A stretch of DNA of 64,000 nt from Nocardia aurantia. GTDB lineage: Bacteria; Actinomycetota; Actinomycetes; Mycobacteriales; Mycobacteriaceae. The first letter of the stretch is position 1. The number at the start of each line of letters is the position of its first letter. Shown here one piece after another: positions 38,201 to 45,528 of the stretch. The notes beneath the pieces were generated by a model. The model worked only from the letters and a program-made list of their open reading frames with translations, made no database searches and was not told the DNA's origin. The position numbers and the translations under genes are program-made. The stretch is from positions 248,001-312,000 of the forward strand of contig NZ_WEGI01000011.1 of the NCBI RefSeq assembly GCF_009604425.1, given 5' to 3'.

Positions 38201-38329
38201 GGCAACCTCCTGTCTGGCCTGTGGTCCCCGCGCCTCCGGCCGGGACATCCCGCCGCCGGGGGAACCTGCGGCTCGCCACGACTGCGGCTCGGTCTCCCAT
38301 CGACTGACTGGATACTACTTCATGTCCGC

Positions 38330-38340
38330 TGAATCATTCA
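38330..38340. promoter_or_regulatory. Palindrome TGAATCATTCA in divergent promoter region
   Basis: A perfect 11-bp palindrome in the 402-bp gap between the SDR and the small membrane peptide gene. The gap is AT-richer than its surroundings (about 38300-38440) and has no gene. It could be a TetR operator. Confidence 0.4.
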
Positions 38341-38409
38341 ATGTGCATCCAAATCGACTGTACGACAACATATCTCGACACAAGTTCGCCAGATCAGGTC
38401 ATAAACCAT

Positions 38410-38421
38410 TGACTTGAGTCA
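38410..38421. promoter_or_regulatory. Inverted repeat TGACT-TG-AGTCA overlapping a possible -35 box
   Basis: TTGACT at 38409-38414 is a fair -35 element and overlaps a perfect 5-bp inverted repeat. A candidate operator/promoter overlap for the rightward NorD/NorQ cassette; no clear -10 was found at ideal spacing. Confidence 0.4.
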
Positions 38422-38602
38422 GTATCGTGTTCTACAACTGGCAGTCGAGAGGACGCGACCCGCACGGCGACCACGCGGTGTCGGTCGCGGACACGAAAGA
38501 GCAAGGCGCGCATGATCATCTGGGTCTCCGGCCGCCCGGCCGCACCGCCGTCCGAGGCCGCGTCCGTATCCCGTCGCAACCCGTCACCGAGGAGGTCCGA
38601 GC

Positions 38603-38707
38603 ATGTTATGGCTGTGGGAAGGTGTCCGGTACATCGCCGCGTACGGCGGTACCGCCCTGATCATCGGGTTCTGGTATTGGATGTTCAGCAAACTGGGCAC
38701 CTTCTGA
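38603..38707 (+). CDS. 34-residue single-span membrane peptide
   Basis: A very short gene with an excellent ribosome-binding site (GGAGG, 7 nt before ATG). The product starts with MLWLWEG, has one hydrophobic helix (about 9-28, rich in Tyr, Gly, Ile, Trp) and ends FSKLGTF. Its size and aromatic-rich helix recall accessory subunits of membrane enzyme complexes. It opens the rightward cassette containing NorD-like, NorQ-like and polytopic membrane proteins. No homologue was recognised, so a role as a small subunit or assembly factor is inference. Confidence 0.6.
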   Translation: MLWLWEGVRYIAAYGGTALIIGFWYWMFSKLGTF

Positions 38708-38738
38708 GCCGGACGTCGCCCGTCCACGGTGGCGCGTC

Positions 38739-40262
38739 GTGACCGGCCCCGCCACGGCCGACGCGCTGGTCCTGGAGCGCAGCTGCGCACTCACCGCCGC
38801 GGCGTTCGGGGAGGGCCGGCGCCGCGGCGCCCGGCTGGTCACCGGGCCGCGCCGGCGGTTCGGTCTCGACAAGACGCTGACTTCGGTCAGTGTTCCGTAT
38901 CCGCCGGAGTGGCCCCGCCGGCTGGTGACATGTGCTGTGGCGCTGCAATGTTCACCGTCGAAGGAACGGGTTGCCGGTTACCGGCTCGATACGCTGTCGG
39001 CCCGGGAATCGCGCGCGCTGGTCCGGGTCGAGGCCGGTGTCGCGCTCGGCTGGATCGCGTCGACCTGGCCCGGACTGTTCGACGAACTACGCAGGGCCGT
39101 ACCCGATCTGGAACCCACGGCCGCGGACACGGACGCCGCGACGATGCTCGATCACGCGATCGCCCTGGCCGGCTCCGGCAATCCGCCGGTTCCGCATCCG
39201 CTGCTCGGCGGGTTGCCGTCGGCGTACCCGGCCGCGGCGGGATCGCTGGAGCGGTTGCGGCGCAATTACGGTCGCCTGCCGTGGACCAGCCGGCTCAGGC
39301 GTCGCCCCCGGCCGTATTCGGTGCCGGTCGGCGGGGACGGCGGCGTCCCCAACCCGAATCTGCCACCGCCGAGCCGCCCGGACGACGACGATGTCGAGGT
39401 CACCCCCGACCGCCGGCCCGGCATCCCGTACCCGGAGTGGAACGCGTGGACCGGACGCTTCCTGCGCGACCATGTCGCGGTCGTGGAACGCCCGCACACC
39501 GGCCACGTTCCCGAGCGCACCACGGTCCCGGCCGACCTGCGCGGCTGGTTCGAGCAGCCCACCCACCGGGCCGTGACCGGCGGGCTCGAGGACGGCGCCG
39601 ACCTCGACGTGGACCGGTACGTCGATCACCACATCGCCGTGATGACCGGAAAAGCGGCCCAGCCCAGAGTATTTCGTGATCTGCTGCCCGCCGGCCGGGA
39701 CGTCACGACCGCGCTGCTGCTGGACGGCAGCTCATCGCTGGGTGCGCGGGGCGGGGCGGCCTTCCGGCTGGAACTGGCCTGCGCCGACGCGTTGTCGCGG
39801 GCGATGACGGTGGCGCGGGAGCGGCACGGTGTCTTCGTGTTCACCGGCAACACCCGGCATCGGGTCGAGGTGCGGTGCCTCGTGGACTTCACCGACCGGC
39901 GTTTCGTGCCGCCCGGTGCGCAGGGCCTGGTCACCGGCGGCTACACCCGGCTGGGCGCACCGCTGCGGCACCTCACCGCCCGGCTGCTGGCGCAGCCCGC
40001 GCGACGTCGGCTGCTGATCGTCATCGGCGACGGGCTGATCTCCGACGAGGGCTACGAGGGCCGCTACGCCTGGGCCGACGCCGCCCACGCGGTCGAGGAA
40101 GCGGCCGAGGCGGGCGTGTGCGTCTACTACATCGGCGTCGGTCCGGTCCGGGTCGACCCGCTGCCGGAAGTGTTCGGCCCCTTACGTTCCCGGCGCATCC
40201 GGCGCGTGGACGAATTGCCGCGGGTGCTCGCCCACGTCCACCGCGAACTGGTCGCCGCATGA
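38739..40262 (+). CDS. VWA-domain protein, NorD/CbbO-like
   Basis: A 507-residue protein. The C-terminal von Willebrand A domain (about 325-500) has a full MIDAS: LLLDGSSS, a conserved Thr in TGGYTRLG and VIGDGLISDEGYEGRY. A mid-region PGIPYPEWNAWT motif resembles the YPEW box of NorD/CbbO proteins. These work with NorQ/CbbQ AAA ATPases to activate metalloenzymes such as nitric oxide reductase or Rubisco. The GTG at 38739 is used. The stop overlaps an ATG that begins the series of minicistrons leading to the ATPase gene. The enzyme it serves is presumably the membrane protein encoded downstream. Confidence 0.8.
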   Translation: MTGPATADALVLERSCALTAAAFGEGRRRGARLVTGPRRRFGLDKTLTSVSVPYPPEWPRRLVTCAVALQCSPSKERVAGYRLDTLSARESRALVRVEAGVALGWIASTWPGLFDELRRAVPDLEPTAADTDAATMLDHAIALAGSGNPPVPHPLLGGLPSAYPAAAGSLERLRRNYGRLPWTSRLRRRPRPYSVPVGGDGGVPNPNLPPPSRPDDDDVEVTPDRRPGIPYPEWNAWTGRFLRDHVAVVERPHTGHVPERTTVPADLRGWFEQPTHRAVTGGLEDGADLDVDRYVDHHIAVMTGKAAQPRVFRDLLPAGRDVTTALLLDGSSSLGARGGAAFRLELACADALSRAMTVARERHGVFVFTGNTRHRVEVRCLVDFTDRRFVPPGAQGLVTGGYTRLGAPLRHLTARLLAQPARRRLLIVIGDGLISDEGYEGRYAWADAAHAVEEAAEAGVCVYYIGVGPVRVDPLPEVFGPLRSRRIRRVDELPRVLAHVHRELVAA

Positions 40263-40358
40263 TCGCCGAACCCGACACAGCCGAGACGCCATGACCACCG
40301 AACCCGACCGGACCGCGACGCCATGACCACCGATCACGACAGGACCGAGAGGCCATGA
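40259..40358 (+). repeat. 32-bp tandem repeat forming three linked 11-codon minicistrons
   Basis: ATG codons occur at 40259, 40291, 40323 and 40355, exactly 32 bp apart, within repeats of the form ATGACCACCGAACCCGAC plus a variable tail ending CC. Because 32 is not a multiple of three, each ATG is in a new frame. Each reads 11 codons (the second gives MTTEPDRTATP) and ends at a TGA that overlaps the next ATG as ATGA. The fourth ATG is the start of the AAA ATPase gene. The first overlaps the stop of the VWA gene. This looks like a duplicated restart signal. Confidence 0.85.
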
Positions 40359-41179
40359 CCACCGAACCCGACACGGCCCGGCGGACCGGCGCCTACCGAG
40401 CCCACGGTAACGAACCGGCCCTGTTCGAGCACGCGTTCCACCGCGGCGCGCCGGTCATGCTGACCGGCCCCACCGGGTGCGGGAAAACCCGGTTCGTCGA
40501 GCACATGGCGGCGACCCTGCGACGGCCACTGGTCACCGTCAGCTGCCACGACGACCTGACCAGTTCCGATCTCGTCGGCCGCTTCATGGTCACCGGCGGC
40601 GATGTGGTCTGGACCGACGGACCCCTGACCCGCGCGGTGAAAGCCGGCGCGATCTGCTATCTCGACGAGGTGGTGGAGGCCCGCCACGATTCGCTGGCGG
40701 TCCTGCATTCCCTGACCGACCACCGGCGCACGCTGTATCTGGACCGGGCCGGCGAAATCGTCACCGCCCCGGACACATTCATGCTGGTGTGTTCCTACAA
40801 CCCGGCATACCGCGGCTCGCTCAAGGAGCTCAAACCCTCGTTCCGGCAACGGTTCGTCACCCTCGCGATGACCTACCTCCCGCCGGCGGCGGAAGCCGAG
40901 ACCGTCGCCACGGAAACCGGTGTCCCGCTCGCGGTCGCGCAGCGACTCGTGCGGTGCGCCAACGCCGTCCGCGCCGCGGATCGAGCCTTCCACTTCGAAC
41001 CACCCTCGACCCGGGTACTGGTGACAGCCGCCCACCTGATCGTCTCCGGCGCAACCGAATTCGAAGCCGCCGAAGCCTGCGTCCTGGCCCCCCTGAGCAC
41101 CGACGGGGCGATCACCGACGGGCTCCGCGAAATCGCCGCCGCCGCATTGCGCTCCGCCGATGCGCCGGCCATCTCCTGA
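40355..41179 (+). CDS. MoxR-type AAA ATPase, NorQ/CbbQ-like
   Basis: A 274-residue ATPase with Walker A GPTGCGKTRFVEHMA, Walker B ICYLDEVVEAR, a sensor-1 region VCSYNPAYRGSLKEL and arginine-finger candidate PSFRQRFV. The wording is that of the NorQ/CbbQ/GvpN branch of MoxR ATPases, which remodel a metalloenzyme with a VWA partner, here the preceding gene. The first residues MTTEPDTA repeat the peptides of the upstream minicistrons. A GAGAGG lies only 3 nt before the ATG, so translation probably depends on coupling through the ATGA series. Confidence 0.9.
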   Translation: MTTEPDTARRTGAYRAHGNEPALFEHAFHRGAPVMLTGPTGCGKTRFVEHMAATLRRPLVTVSCHDDLTSSDLVGRFMVTGGDVVWTDGPLTRAVKAGAICYLDEVVEARHDSLAVLHSLTDHRRTLYLDRAGEIVTAPDTFMLVCSYNPAYRGSLKELKPSFRQRFVTLAMTYLPPAAEAETVATETGVPLAVAQRLVRCANAVRAADRAFHFEPPSTRVLVTAAHLIVSGATEFEAAEACVLAPLSTDGAITDGLREIAAAALRSADAPAIS

Positions 41180-41200
41180 ACTGCGAGAAAGGAATTCGAC

Positions 41201-41329
41201 ATGGACCGACAAGAACGGGACCGGAAGCGAGCGCTCATCGTCCTGCAGATCGTCATCTACGGCTTCCTGCTGACGATGTTCGGCATCCAGCTGTACATGT
41301 CCTTCGCCCGAGGCTGGTGGGACCTGTGA
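41201..41329 (+). CDS. 42-residue single-span membrane peptide
   Basis: A short gene with AAAGGA 9-10 nt before its ATG. The product has a charged start (MDRQERDRKR), one hydrophobic helix (about 11-34) and an aromatic end FARGWWDL. Its last codons overlap the GTG start of the polytopic membrane protein (GTGA), so it is translated in step with it. Together with the 34-residue peptide at the head of the cassette it suggests small structural subunits of one membrane complex. No homologue recognised. Confidence 0.65.
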   Translation: MDRQERDRKRALIVLQIVIYGFLLTMFGIQLYMSFARGWWDL

Positions 41330-42060
41330 ACCTCCCGAACCTGCACCGCCGCAACGCGAAACAAGACATCGCGCCACCCGGGACCGTACCCGCGTCAGCC
41401 CTCGACGAACACGAGGACGAATCCCGCCGCGCGCAACGCGCCGCCGACAAATGGATGATCACCGGCGCCGCGTTGATGGGCATGTGGGCGCCGGGCATCC
41501 TCGGGCTGCCGATCTTCCTGCGCGGCGTCGTATTACAGCGCCGCGCCCTGCGGGCCGGATTGTCGGTACGGCCGATGATCGTCACCCTGCTGGGCTACCT
41601 CGTCCTCATCGACGGCTGCCTCAACAGCCTGGGCTGGGCGATGGACATGATCGGCAACCACACCCTGCTCAGCCGGGTGCTGCTGGTCGGCTGGGGAAAC
41701 ATGTTCGACGGCGGCTACTTCTGGCACTACAACGAGCTGTGGGTCGGCGGCGCCGCGGGCCCCGGCGAGAAGTCCTATGTGTACGGATTGATCCTCACCG
41801 TGTTCTCGATGCGCGTCGCCGCCGCGATCGGGTTCCTCCAGATGAAGAGCTGGGGCCGGCAGTGGATGATCATCACCTGCTGGATGGGCATCGTGATCTG
41901 GTGCGCCTACGTCTTCAACATGACCATGTACGCGGACGTCCGATACCACGGCACGATCTTCCCGGTCGTCGGCTGGTGGCTCTACGACATCTTCTACATC
42001 AGCCCATTCCTGGCGATCCCGTACCTGCACACGGTCAACCGCGAAATCTTCACCGACTGA
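41326..42060 (+). CDS. Unrecognised polytopic membrane protein of the NorD/NorQ cassette
   Basis: A 244-residue protein with five or six predicted helices after a hydrophilic N-terminus of about 40 residues. Polar residues sit in or next to the helices: GNHTLLSR, YFWHYNELWVGG, MYADVRYHGTIFP and PYLHTVNRE carry histidines and acids that could bind metal. I could not match it to pMMO/AMO, AlkB, NorB or other oxidases; AveC-type spirocyclases are another membrane family of similar size, but the resemblance is not convincing. Its place directly behind a NorD/NorQ-type activator pair suggests it is the enzyme being activated. GTG start is coupled to the preceding peptide. Confidence 0.75.
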   Translation: MNLPNLHRRNAKQDIAPPGTVPASALDEHEDESRRAQRAADKWMITGAALMGMWAPGILGLPIFLRGVVLQRRALRAGLSVRPMIVTLLGYLVLIDGCLNSLGWAMDMIGNHTLLSRVLLVGWGNMFDGGYFWHYNELWVGGAAGPGEKSYVYGLILTVFSMRVAAAIGFLQMKSWGRQWMIITCWMGIVIWCAYVFNMTMYADVRYHGTIFPVVGWWLYDIFYISPFLAIPYLHTVNREIFTD

Positions 42061-42079
42061 CACCCCCGGGAGCACTGCC

Positions 42080-42502
42080 GTGACCACCTCACCCACCACG
42101 AAAGACACTGCGGCCCAGGACCTACCGGCCGGAACCAGCCCGGTGTACGCGAACATGCACAGATGGATCCAGCGGGTCACCCTGATCTGCCTGGTCGCCC
42201 TCGTCATCGAAGGCGCGTTCACCCTGCCGTTCATGGCCGTCTACTACGGCTACCCGACGCTGAGCCTCACCCAGATCTGTAGCGAACTGCGCAAGATCCA
42301 GTACTCCGACGACACCCAGGAATGCCAGGTCCCCTACCCGATATTCGGGCCGCCCGAGGGTGCGCAGGCCAAGAACAAGGCCCAGGACCAGTGGGGTGTC
42401 CAGCCGACCCCCGGCTACCACCGGCTCGGTTTCCGCGAACTGGTCCGCATCCACAACGACCGTGCCGCCCGCGAAGCCGCCCAGCACGGAGCACCGAAGT
42501 AG
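42080..42502 (+). CDS. Single-span membrane protein with conserved-looking external domain
   Basis: A 140-residue protein: cytoplasmic start of about 32 residues, one membrane helix (about 33-57, ending TLPFMAVYYGYPTLS), then a domain of about 80 residues with two cysteines (SLTQICSELRKIQ and TQECQVPYP) that could form a disulfide outside the cell. GTG start with GGGAG upstream, 19 nt after the polytopic gene. Unknown family. It is probably a further subunit of the same membrane complex; the Cys pair, Pro-rich PYPIFGPPEG and the tail RIHNDRAAREAA give no function. Confidence 0.7.
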   Translation: MTTSPTTKDTAAQDLPAGTSPVYANMHRWIQRVTLICLVALVIEGAFTLPFMAVYYGYPTLSLTQICSELRKIQYSDDTQECQVPYPIFGPPEGAQAKNKAQDQWGVQPTPGYHRLGFRELVRIHNDRAAREAAQHGAPK

Positions 42503-42610
42503 GGGCCGCCGGCGACGGTACCCAGCACAGTGCCGCCGGGCCCCCGCGCGATACTGTGCGAAGCACAACCCGCGGACCGGCTCGGTCCACACGGAGATCG
42601 GATAGCGGCG

Positions 42611-43210
42611 ATGGTGGTGGACGGTCCGTCGGTGCGCGAGGTCAAGCGCATGCAGACTCGCGAACGTCTGCTCGGCGCCGCGATGGCCGAGTTCAAGCGG
42701 GCCGGCATCGCCGAGGCGGACGTGGGTGCCATCGTCGCCGCCGCGGGGGTGGCCCACGGAACATTCTTCTTCCACTTCCCCACCAAGGAACACGTGCTGT
42801 TCGAGGTGGAGAATCGGGAGGAGGATCGAATCGCGGCCCAGCTCAACCGATTCGCCAACCGGCACCGGGACCTGGGAGCGATCCTGGCGGAGACGGTCCG
42901 GCTGGTGCTGGCCCTGGAGCAGCGGCTCGGCCAGGTCCTGTTCCGGGATCTGCTGGCGCTGCACTTCTCCCAGAGCAGGCCACCGGTCGACGAGAGCGCG
43001 AATCATGCCGTCATCGTGCTGATCGCCCGCGAGATCGCGGCCGCGCAGGAGCGCGGAGAGGTCTCCGCGCAGGTGACCCCGATGAACAGCGCGGTGTTCT
43101 TCCTCCTGGGCCTGTATGCCCTGCTGACGACCATGCACGACTGGGCGAACCGCGACGGCGTGCTCGCGGACTTCGTGACGCGAACCCTGGACAGCGTCCG
43201 CGTGCGCTGA
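42611..43210 (+). CDS. TetR family regulator
   Basis: A 199-residue regulator with an N-terminal HTH (TRERLLGAAMAEFKRAGIAEA, then VGAIVAAAGVAHGTFFFHFPTKEHVL) and a helical ligand domain. It follows the membrane cassette in the same direction, so it is likely its regulator and may also bind the palindromes between the SDR and the first peptide gene. The ATG at 42611 was chosen because the usual short arm precedes the HTH; its ribosome-binding site is weak. Confidence 0.88.
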   Translation: MVVDGPSVREVKRMQTRERLLGAAMAEFKRAGIAEADVGAIVAAAGVAHGTFFFHFPTKEHVLFEVENREEDRIAAQLNRFANRHRDLGAILAETVRLVLALEQRLGQVLFRDLLALHFSQSRPPVDESANHAVIVLIAREIAAAQERGEVSAQVTPMNSAVFFLLGLYALLTTMHDWANRDGVLADFVTRTLDSVRVR

Positions 43211-43221
43211 GACCCGCCGCG

Positions 43222-43473
43222 CTACCGGTCGGCGCCGGTGCGTCCCTCGTAGGGCGGCACGGCCGGTTCGGCGTCTCCGGGCGTTTCGGTGCCGGTGGTG
43301 CCGACCGTGCCGGGGGCCGGTTCTCGATCGTGTGACGAGGTCGTTTCCTCCTCATCGATCGTGCCCGCCGGGCGATCCGCCGGCCCGCCGCCGGGAGTAT
43401 CGGCCCCGGTGTCCCGTGAGCCCTCCGGGCCGCGTTCCGCCTGAGGTTCCTCGGACAAATGTTCACCAGGCAT
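43222..43473 (-). CDS. Small acidic disordered protein
   Basis: An 83-residue protein rich in Glu, Asp, Gly, Thr and Pro with no hydrophobic core (for example PGGGPADRPAGTIDEEETTSS), so it is probably unstructured. Gene status rests on a very good ribosome-binding site (GAAGGAGG 8 nt before the ATG) and an uninterrupted frame. It is convergent with the TetR gene. No homologue recognised. Confidence 0.5.
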   Translation of the reverse strand: MPGEHLSEEPQAERGPEGSRDTGADTPGGGPADRPAGTIDEEETTSSHDREPAPGTVGTTGTETPGDAEPAVPPYEGRTGADR

Positions 43474-43614
43474 CGGTCGATCCCTCCTTCGGTGACAGCG
43501 GTGATCTCGGTCCTACCGTTCGAGCGTGACCCTCGATCCACACGCAGTCAACGGTCGCTGCCGAGTAGCGGCCGCGGCGCGATGTAGGTTGCCGGAAGAA
43601 TTCCTCGGCGGACG

Positions 43615-43641
43615 TGTCGATCGGCGGCGCCGTCGTTCGAC
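43615..43641 (+). promoter_or_regulatory. ECF42-type promoter candidate before DGPF gene
   Basis: TGTCGA at 43615-43620, 17 nt, then CGAC at 43638-43641, 53 nt before the DGPF start. This resembles the TGTCGA -35 and CGA-type -10 reported for ECF42 sigma factors, one of which is encoded next. Confidence 0.5.
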
Positions 43642-43694
43642 CCAGGGATGAGAGGGTCCGAACAAGGGATCCGGACAGAGTGGGAGCGGAAACC

Positions 43695-44114
43695 GTGAAG
43701 TACATGTTGATCATGCGAGCCACCGACGAGTCGTTCGAGGCGTTCCAGAACGTCGACTTCGGCGAGATCGTCGAGTCGATGGGGCGGTTCAACGACGAGA
43801 TGATCCAGGCGGGCGTCCTCGTCGCCGCCGAAGGCCTGGACGCCGCCACCGAGGGAGTGGTCGTCGACTATTCGTCCCAGCCGCCGGTGGTCACCGACGG
43901 GCCGTACGGCGAGACCAAGGAACTCTTCGGCGGTTACTGGATCGTCGAGGTCGCCTCGAAGGAAGAGGCCGTGGAGTGGGCGAAGCGGGCGCCGCTGGCC
44001 GGCCCGGGCTCCAAGTGCGAGATCCGCCGGGTCACCAGCATCGACGAGTTCCCGCAGGACAACGAGTGGATCCGGAAAGAACGGGCCTGGCGGGAGGCGA
44101 CCGGCCAGCTCTGA
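43695..44114 (+). CDS. DGPF/YCII-domain protein
   Basis: A 139-residue protein: KYMLIMRATDE at the start, GVVVDYSSQPPVVTDGPYGETKELFGGYWIVEV with the diagnostic DGPF/DGPY box, and EIRRVTSIDEFP. DGPF proteins are small dimeric ferredoxin-like folds encoded next to ECF42 sigma factors; they are thought to act in the signalling or the response of that system. GTG start with GGGAGCGG upstream. The sigma factor gene starts 12 nt after the stop, as usual for this pair. Confidence 0.9.
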   Translation: MKYMLIMRATDESFEAFQNVDFGEIVESMGRFNDEMIQAGVLVAAEGLDAATEGVVVDYSSQPPVVTDGPYGETKELFGGYWIVEVASKEEAVEWAKRAPLAGPGSKCEIRRVTSIDEFPQDNEWIRKERAWREATGQL

Positions 44115-44125
44115 GCGCCGCCGCG

Positions 44126-45412
44126 ATGTCGGACCACACCGGCCGGGACGCGGTCGCGGCCGTCTGGCGGATCGAATCCGCCCGGATCGTCGGCGCCCTG
44201 GCGCGCTACACGGGCGACTTCGCGCTCGCCGAGGACCTCGCCCAGGAGGCCTTCGCGGAGGCGCTGGTGACCTGGCCGCGGGACGGCGTGCCCGGCAACC
44301 CGGCCGGATGGTTGCTGACCGTGGGCCGGCGCCGCGCGATCGATGCGTTCCGCCGGCGGTCCGCCCGCGACGAACGGTATGCCGCCCTCGCCCACGACCT
44401 GGGCGAGGGCGGCCTCGCCGCCGGCAACGCGAGCGCCGATCCGGTCCGCGCCGCCGAGGACGTGCTGTGGGACCCGGATCGGATCGACGACGACGTGCTC
44501 GCGTCGATGTTCCTCTGCTGCCACCCCGTGCTGTCGCGGGAGGCGCGGGTGGCGCTCACCCTGCGCGTCGTCGGCGGTCTGACCAGCGACGAGATCGCCA
44601 AGGCGTTCCTGATCCCGACCGCCACCGTGCAGGCCCGGATCACCCGGGCGAAGAAGACCCTCGCGGCGGCCCGGGTACCGTTCGCGGTGCCCACCGCCGC
44701 CGAGCGGGCCGAGCGGACCGGCACGGTCCTCAGCGTGGTCTACCTGATCTTCACCGAAGGATCGTCGGCCACGTCCGGTGACGATCTGATCCGGCTCGAC
44801 CTGGCCGGCGAGGCCCGGCGCCTCGCGCGAGTGCTGACCCGCCTGGTGCCCGACGAGGCCGAGGCGTTCGGCCTGCTGGCGCTGCTGGAGCTGACCGCGG
44901 CGCGCTTCCCGTCCCGCACCGGACCGGACGGTGAACCGGTGCTGCTGGAACACCAGGACCGCCGCCGCTGGGACCGCAGCGCGATCCGCCGGGGCCGAGC
45001 CGCCCTGACCCGCGCCCAGCGGATCGGCCGGGGCCTCGGCGCCTACGGGGTGCAGGCGGCGATCGCCGAATGCCACGCGGTCGCCACGTCGGTCGACGCG
45101 ACGAACTGGGAACGGATCGTGCTGCTCTACGAGGTGCTCGGCCGGCTCGCACCGTCACCGGTCGTCGACCTCAACCGCGCGGTGGCGGTCTCCATGGCGC
45201 ACGGACCGGCCGCGGCGCTGCCGATCGTGGACGAACTGACGGCCGCCGGGACACTGTCGCACTCACACCTGTTGCCCAGCGTCCGCGGCGAATTGCTCCT
45301 CCGCCTCGGCCGCACCGGCCAGGCACGCGCCGAACTGGAACGCGCCCTGCGACTGTGCGGCAACACCCGCGAGCAGACGGTACTGCGACGCAAACTCGCC
45401 GATCTCGACTGA
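44126..45412 (+). CDS. ECF sigma factor of the ECF42 type, with C-terminal extension
   Basis: A 428-residue protein. Sigma region 2 (about 12-80: GDFALAEDLAQEAFAEAL and GWLLTVGRRRAIDAFRR), region 4 (about 120-175: VALTLRVVGGLTSDEIAKAF then IPTATVQARITRAKK) and a long TPR-like extension (about 185-428) found in ECF42 factors, which lack a classical anti-sigma factor and are controlled by the extension. It is cotranscribed with the DGPF gene. A TGTCGA-type promoter before the pair suggests autoregulation. The downstream aldo/keto reductase may be a target, since TGTCGA recurs at 45432, but its -10 is not convincing. Confidence 0.92.
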   Translation: MSDHTGRDAVAAVWRIESARIVGALARYTGDFALAEDLAQEAFAEALVTWPRDGVPGNPAGWLLTVGRRRAIDAFRRRSARDERYAALAHDLGEGGLAAGNASADPVRAAEDVLWDPDRIDDDVLASMFLCCHPVLSREARVALTLRVVGGLTSDEIAKAFLIPTATVQARITRAKKTLAAARVPFAVPTAAERAERTGTVLSVVYLIFTEGSSATSGDDLIRLDLAGEARRLARVLTRLVPDEAEAFGLLALLELTAARFPSRTGPDGEPVLLEHQDRRRWDRSAIRRGRAALTRAQRIGRGLGAYGVQAAIAECHAVATSVDATNWERIVLLYEVLGRLAPSPVVDLNRAVAVSMAHGPAAALPIVDELTAAGTLSHSHLLPSVRGELLLRLGRTGQARAELERALRLCGNTREQTVLRRKLADLD

Positions 45413-45528
45413 CCGCGGACAGCCGAGGCGGTGTCGATCGGACCGGCGGATCGGTACCCGCCGCCATCGTGGGTACTCGGCTGCCGGTAGGGGCGGGCCA
45501 CACCACGAGGCGAAGGAGTGCGGACGTC

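Noticed and set aside
41326..42060. Identification of the polytopic protein as a copper membrane monooxygenase subunit or AveC-type spirocyclase
   Set aside because: The metal-ligand motifs of PmoC/PmoA/AmoC are not present, and the similarity to AveC proteins cannot be shown by eye. Left as unknown.
45432..45458. TGTCGA as an ECF42 promoter for the aldo/keto reductase
   Set aside because: At the 17-nt spacing the -10 reads TACC and not CGAC; a lone 6-mer is expected by chance in this DNA.
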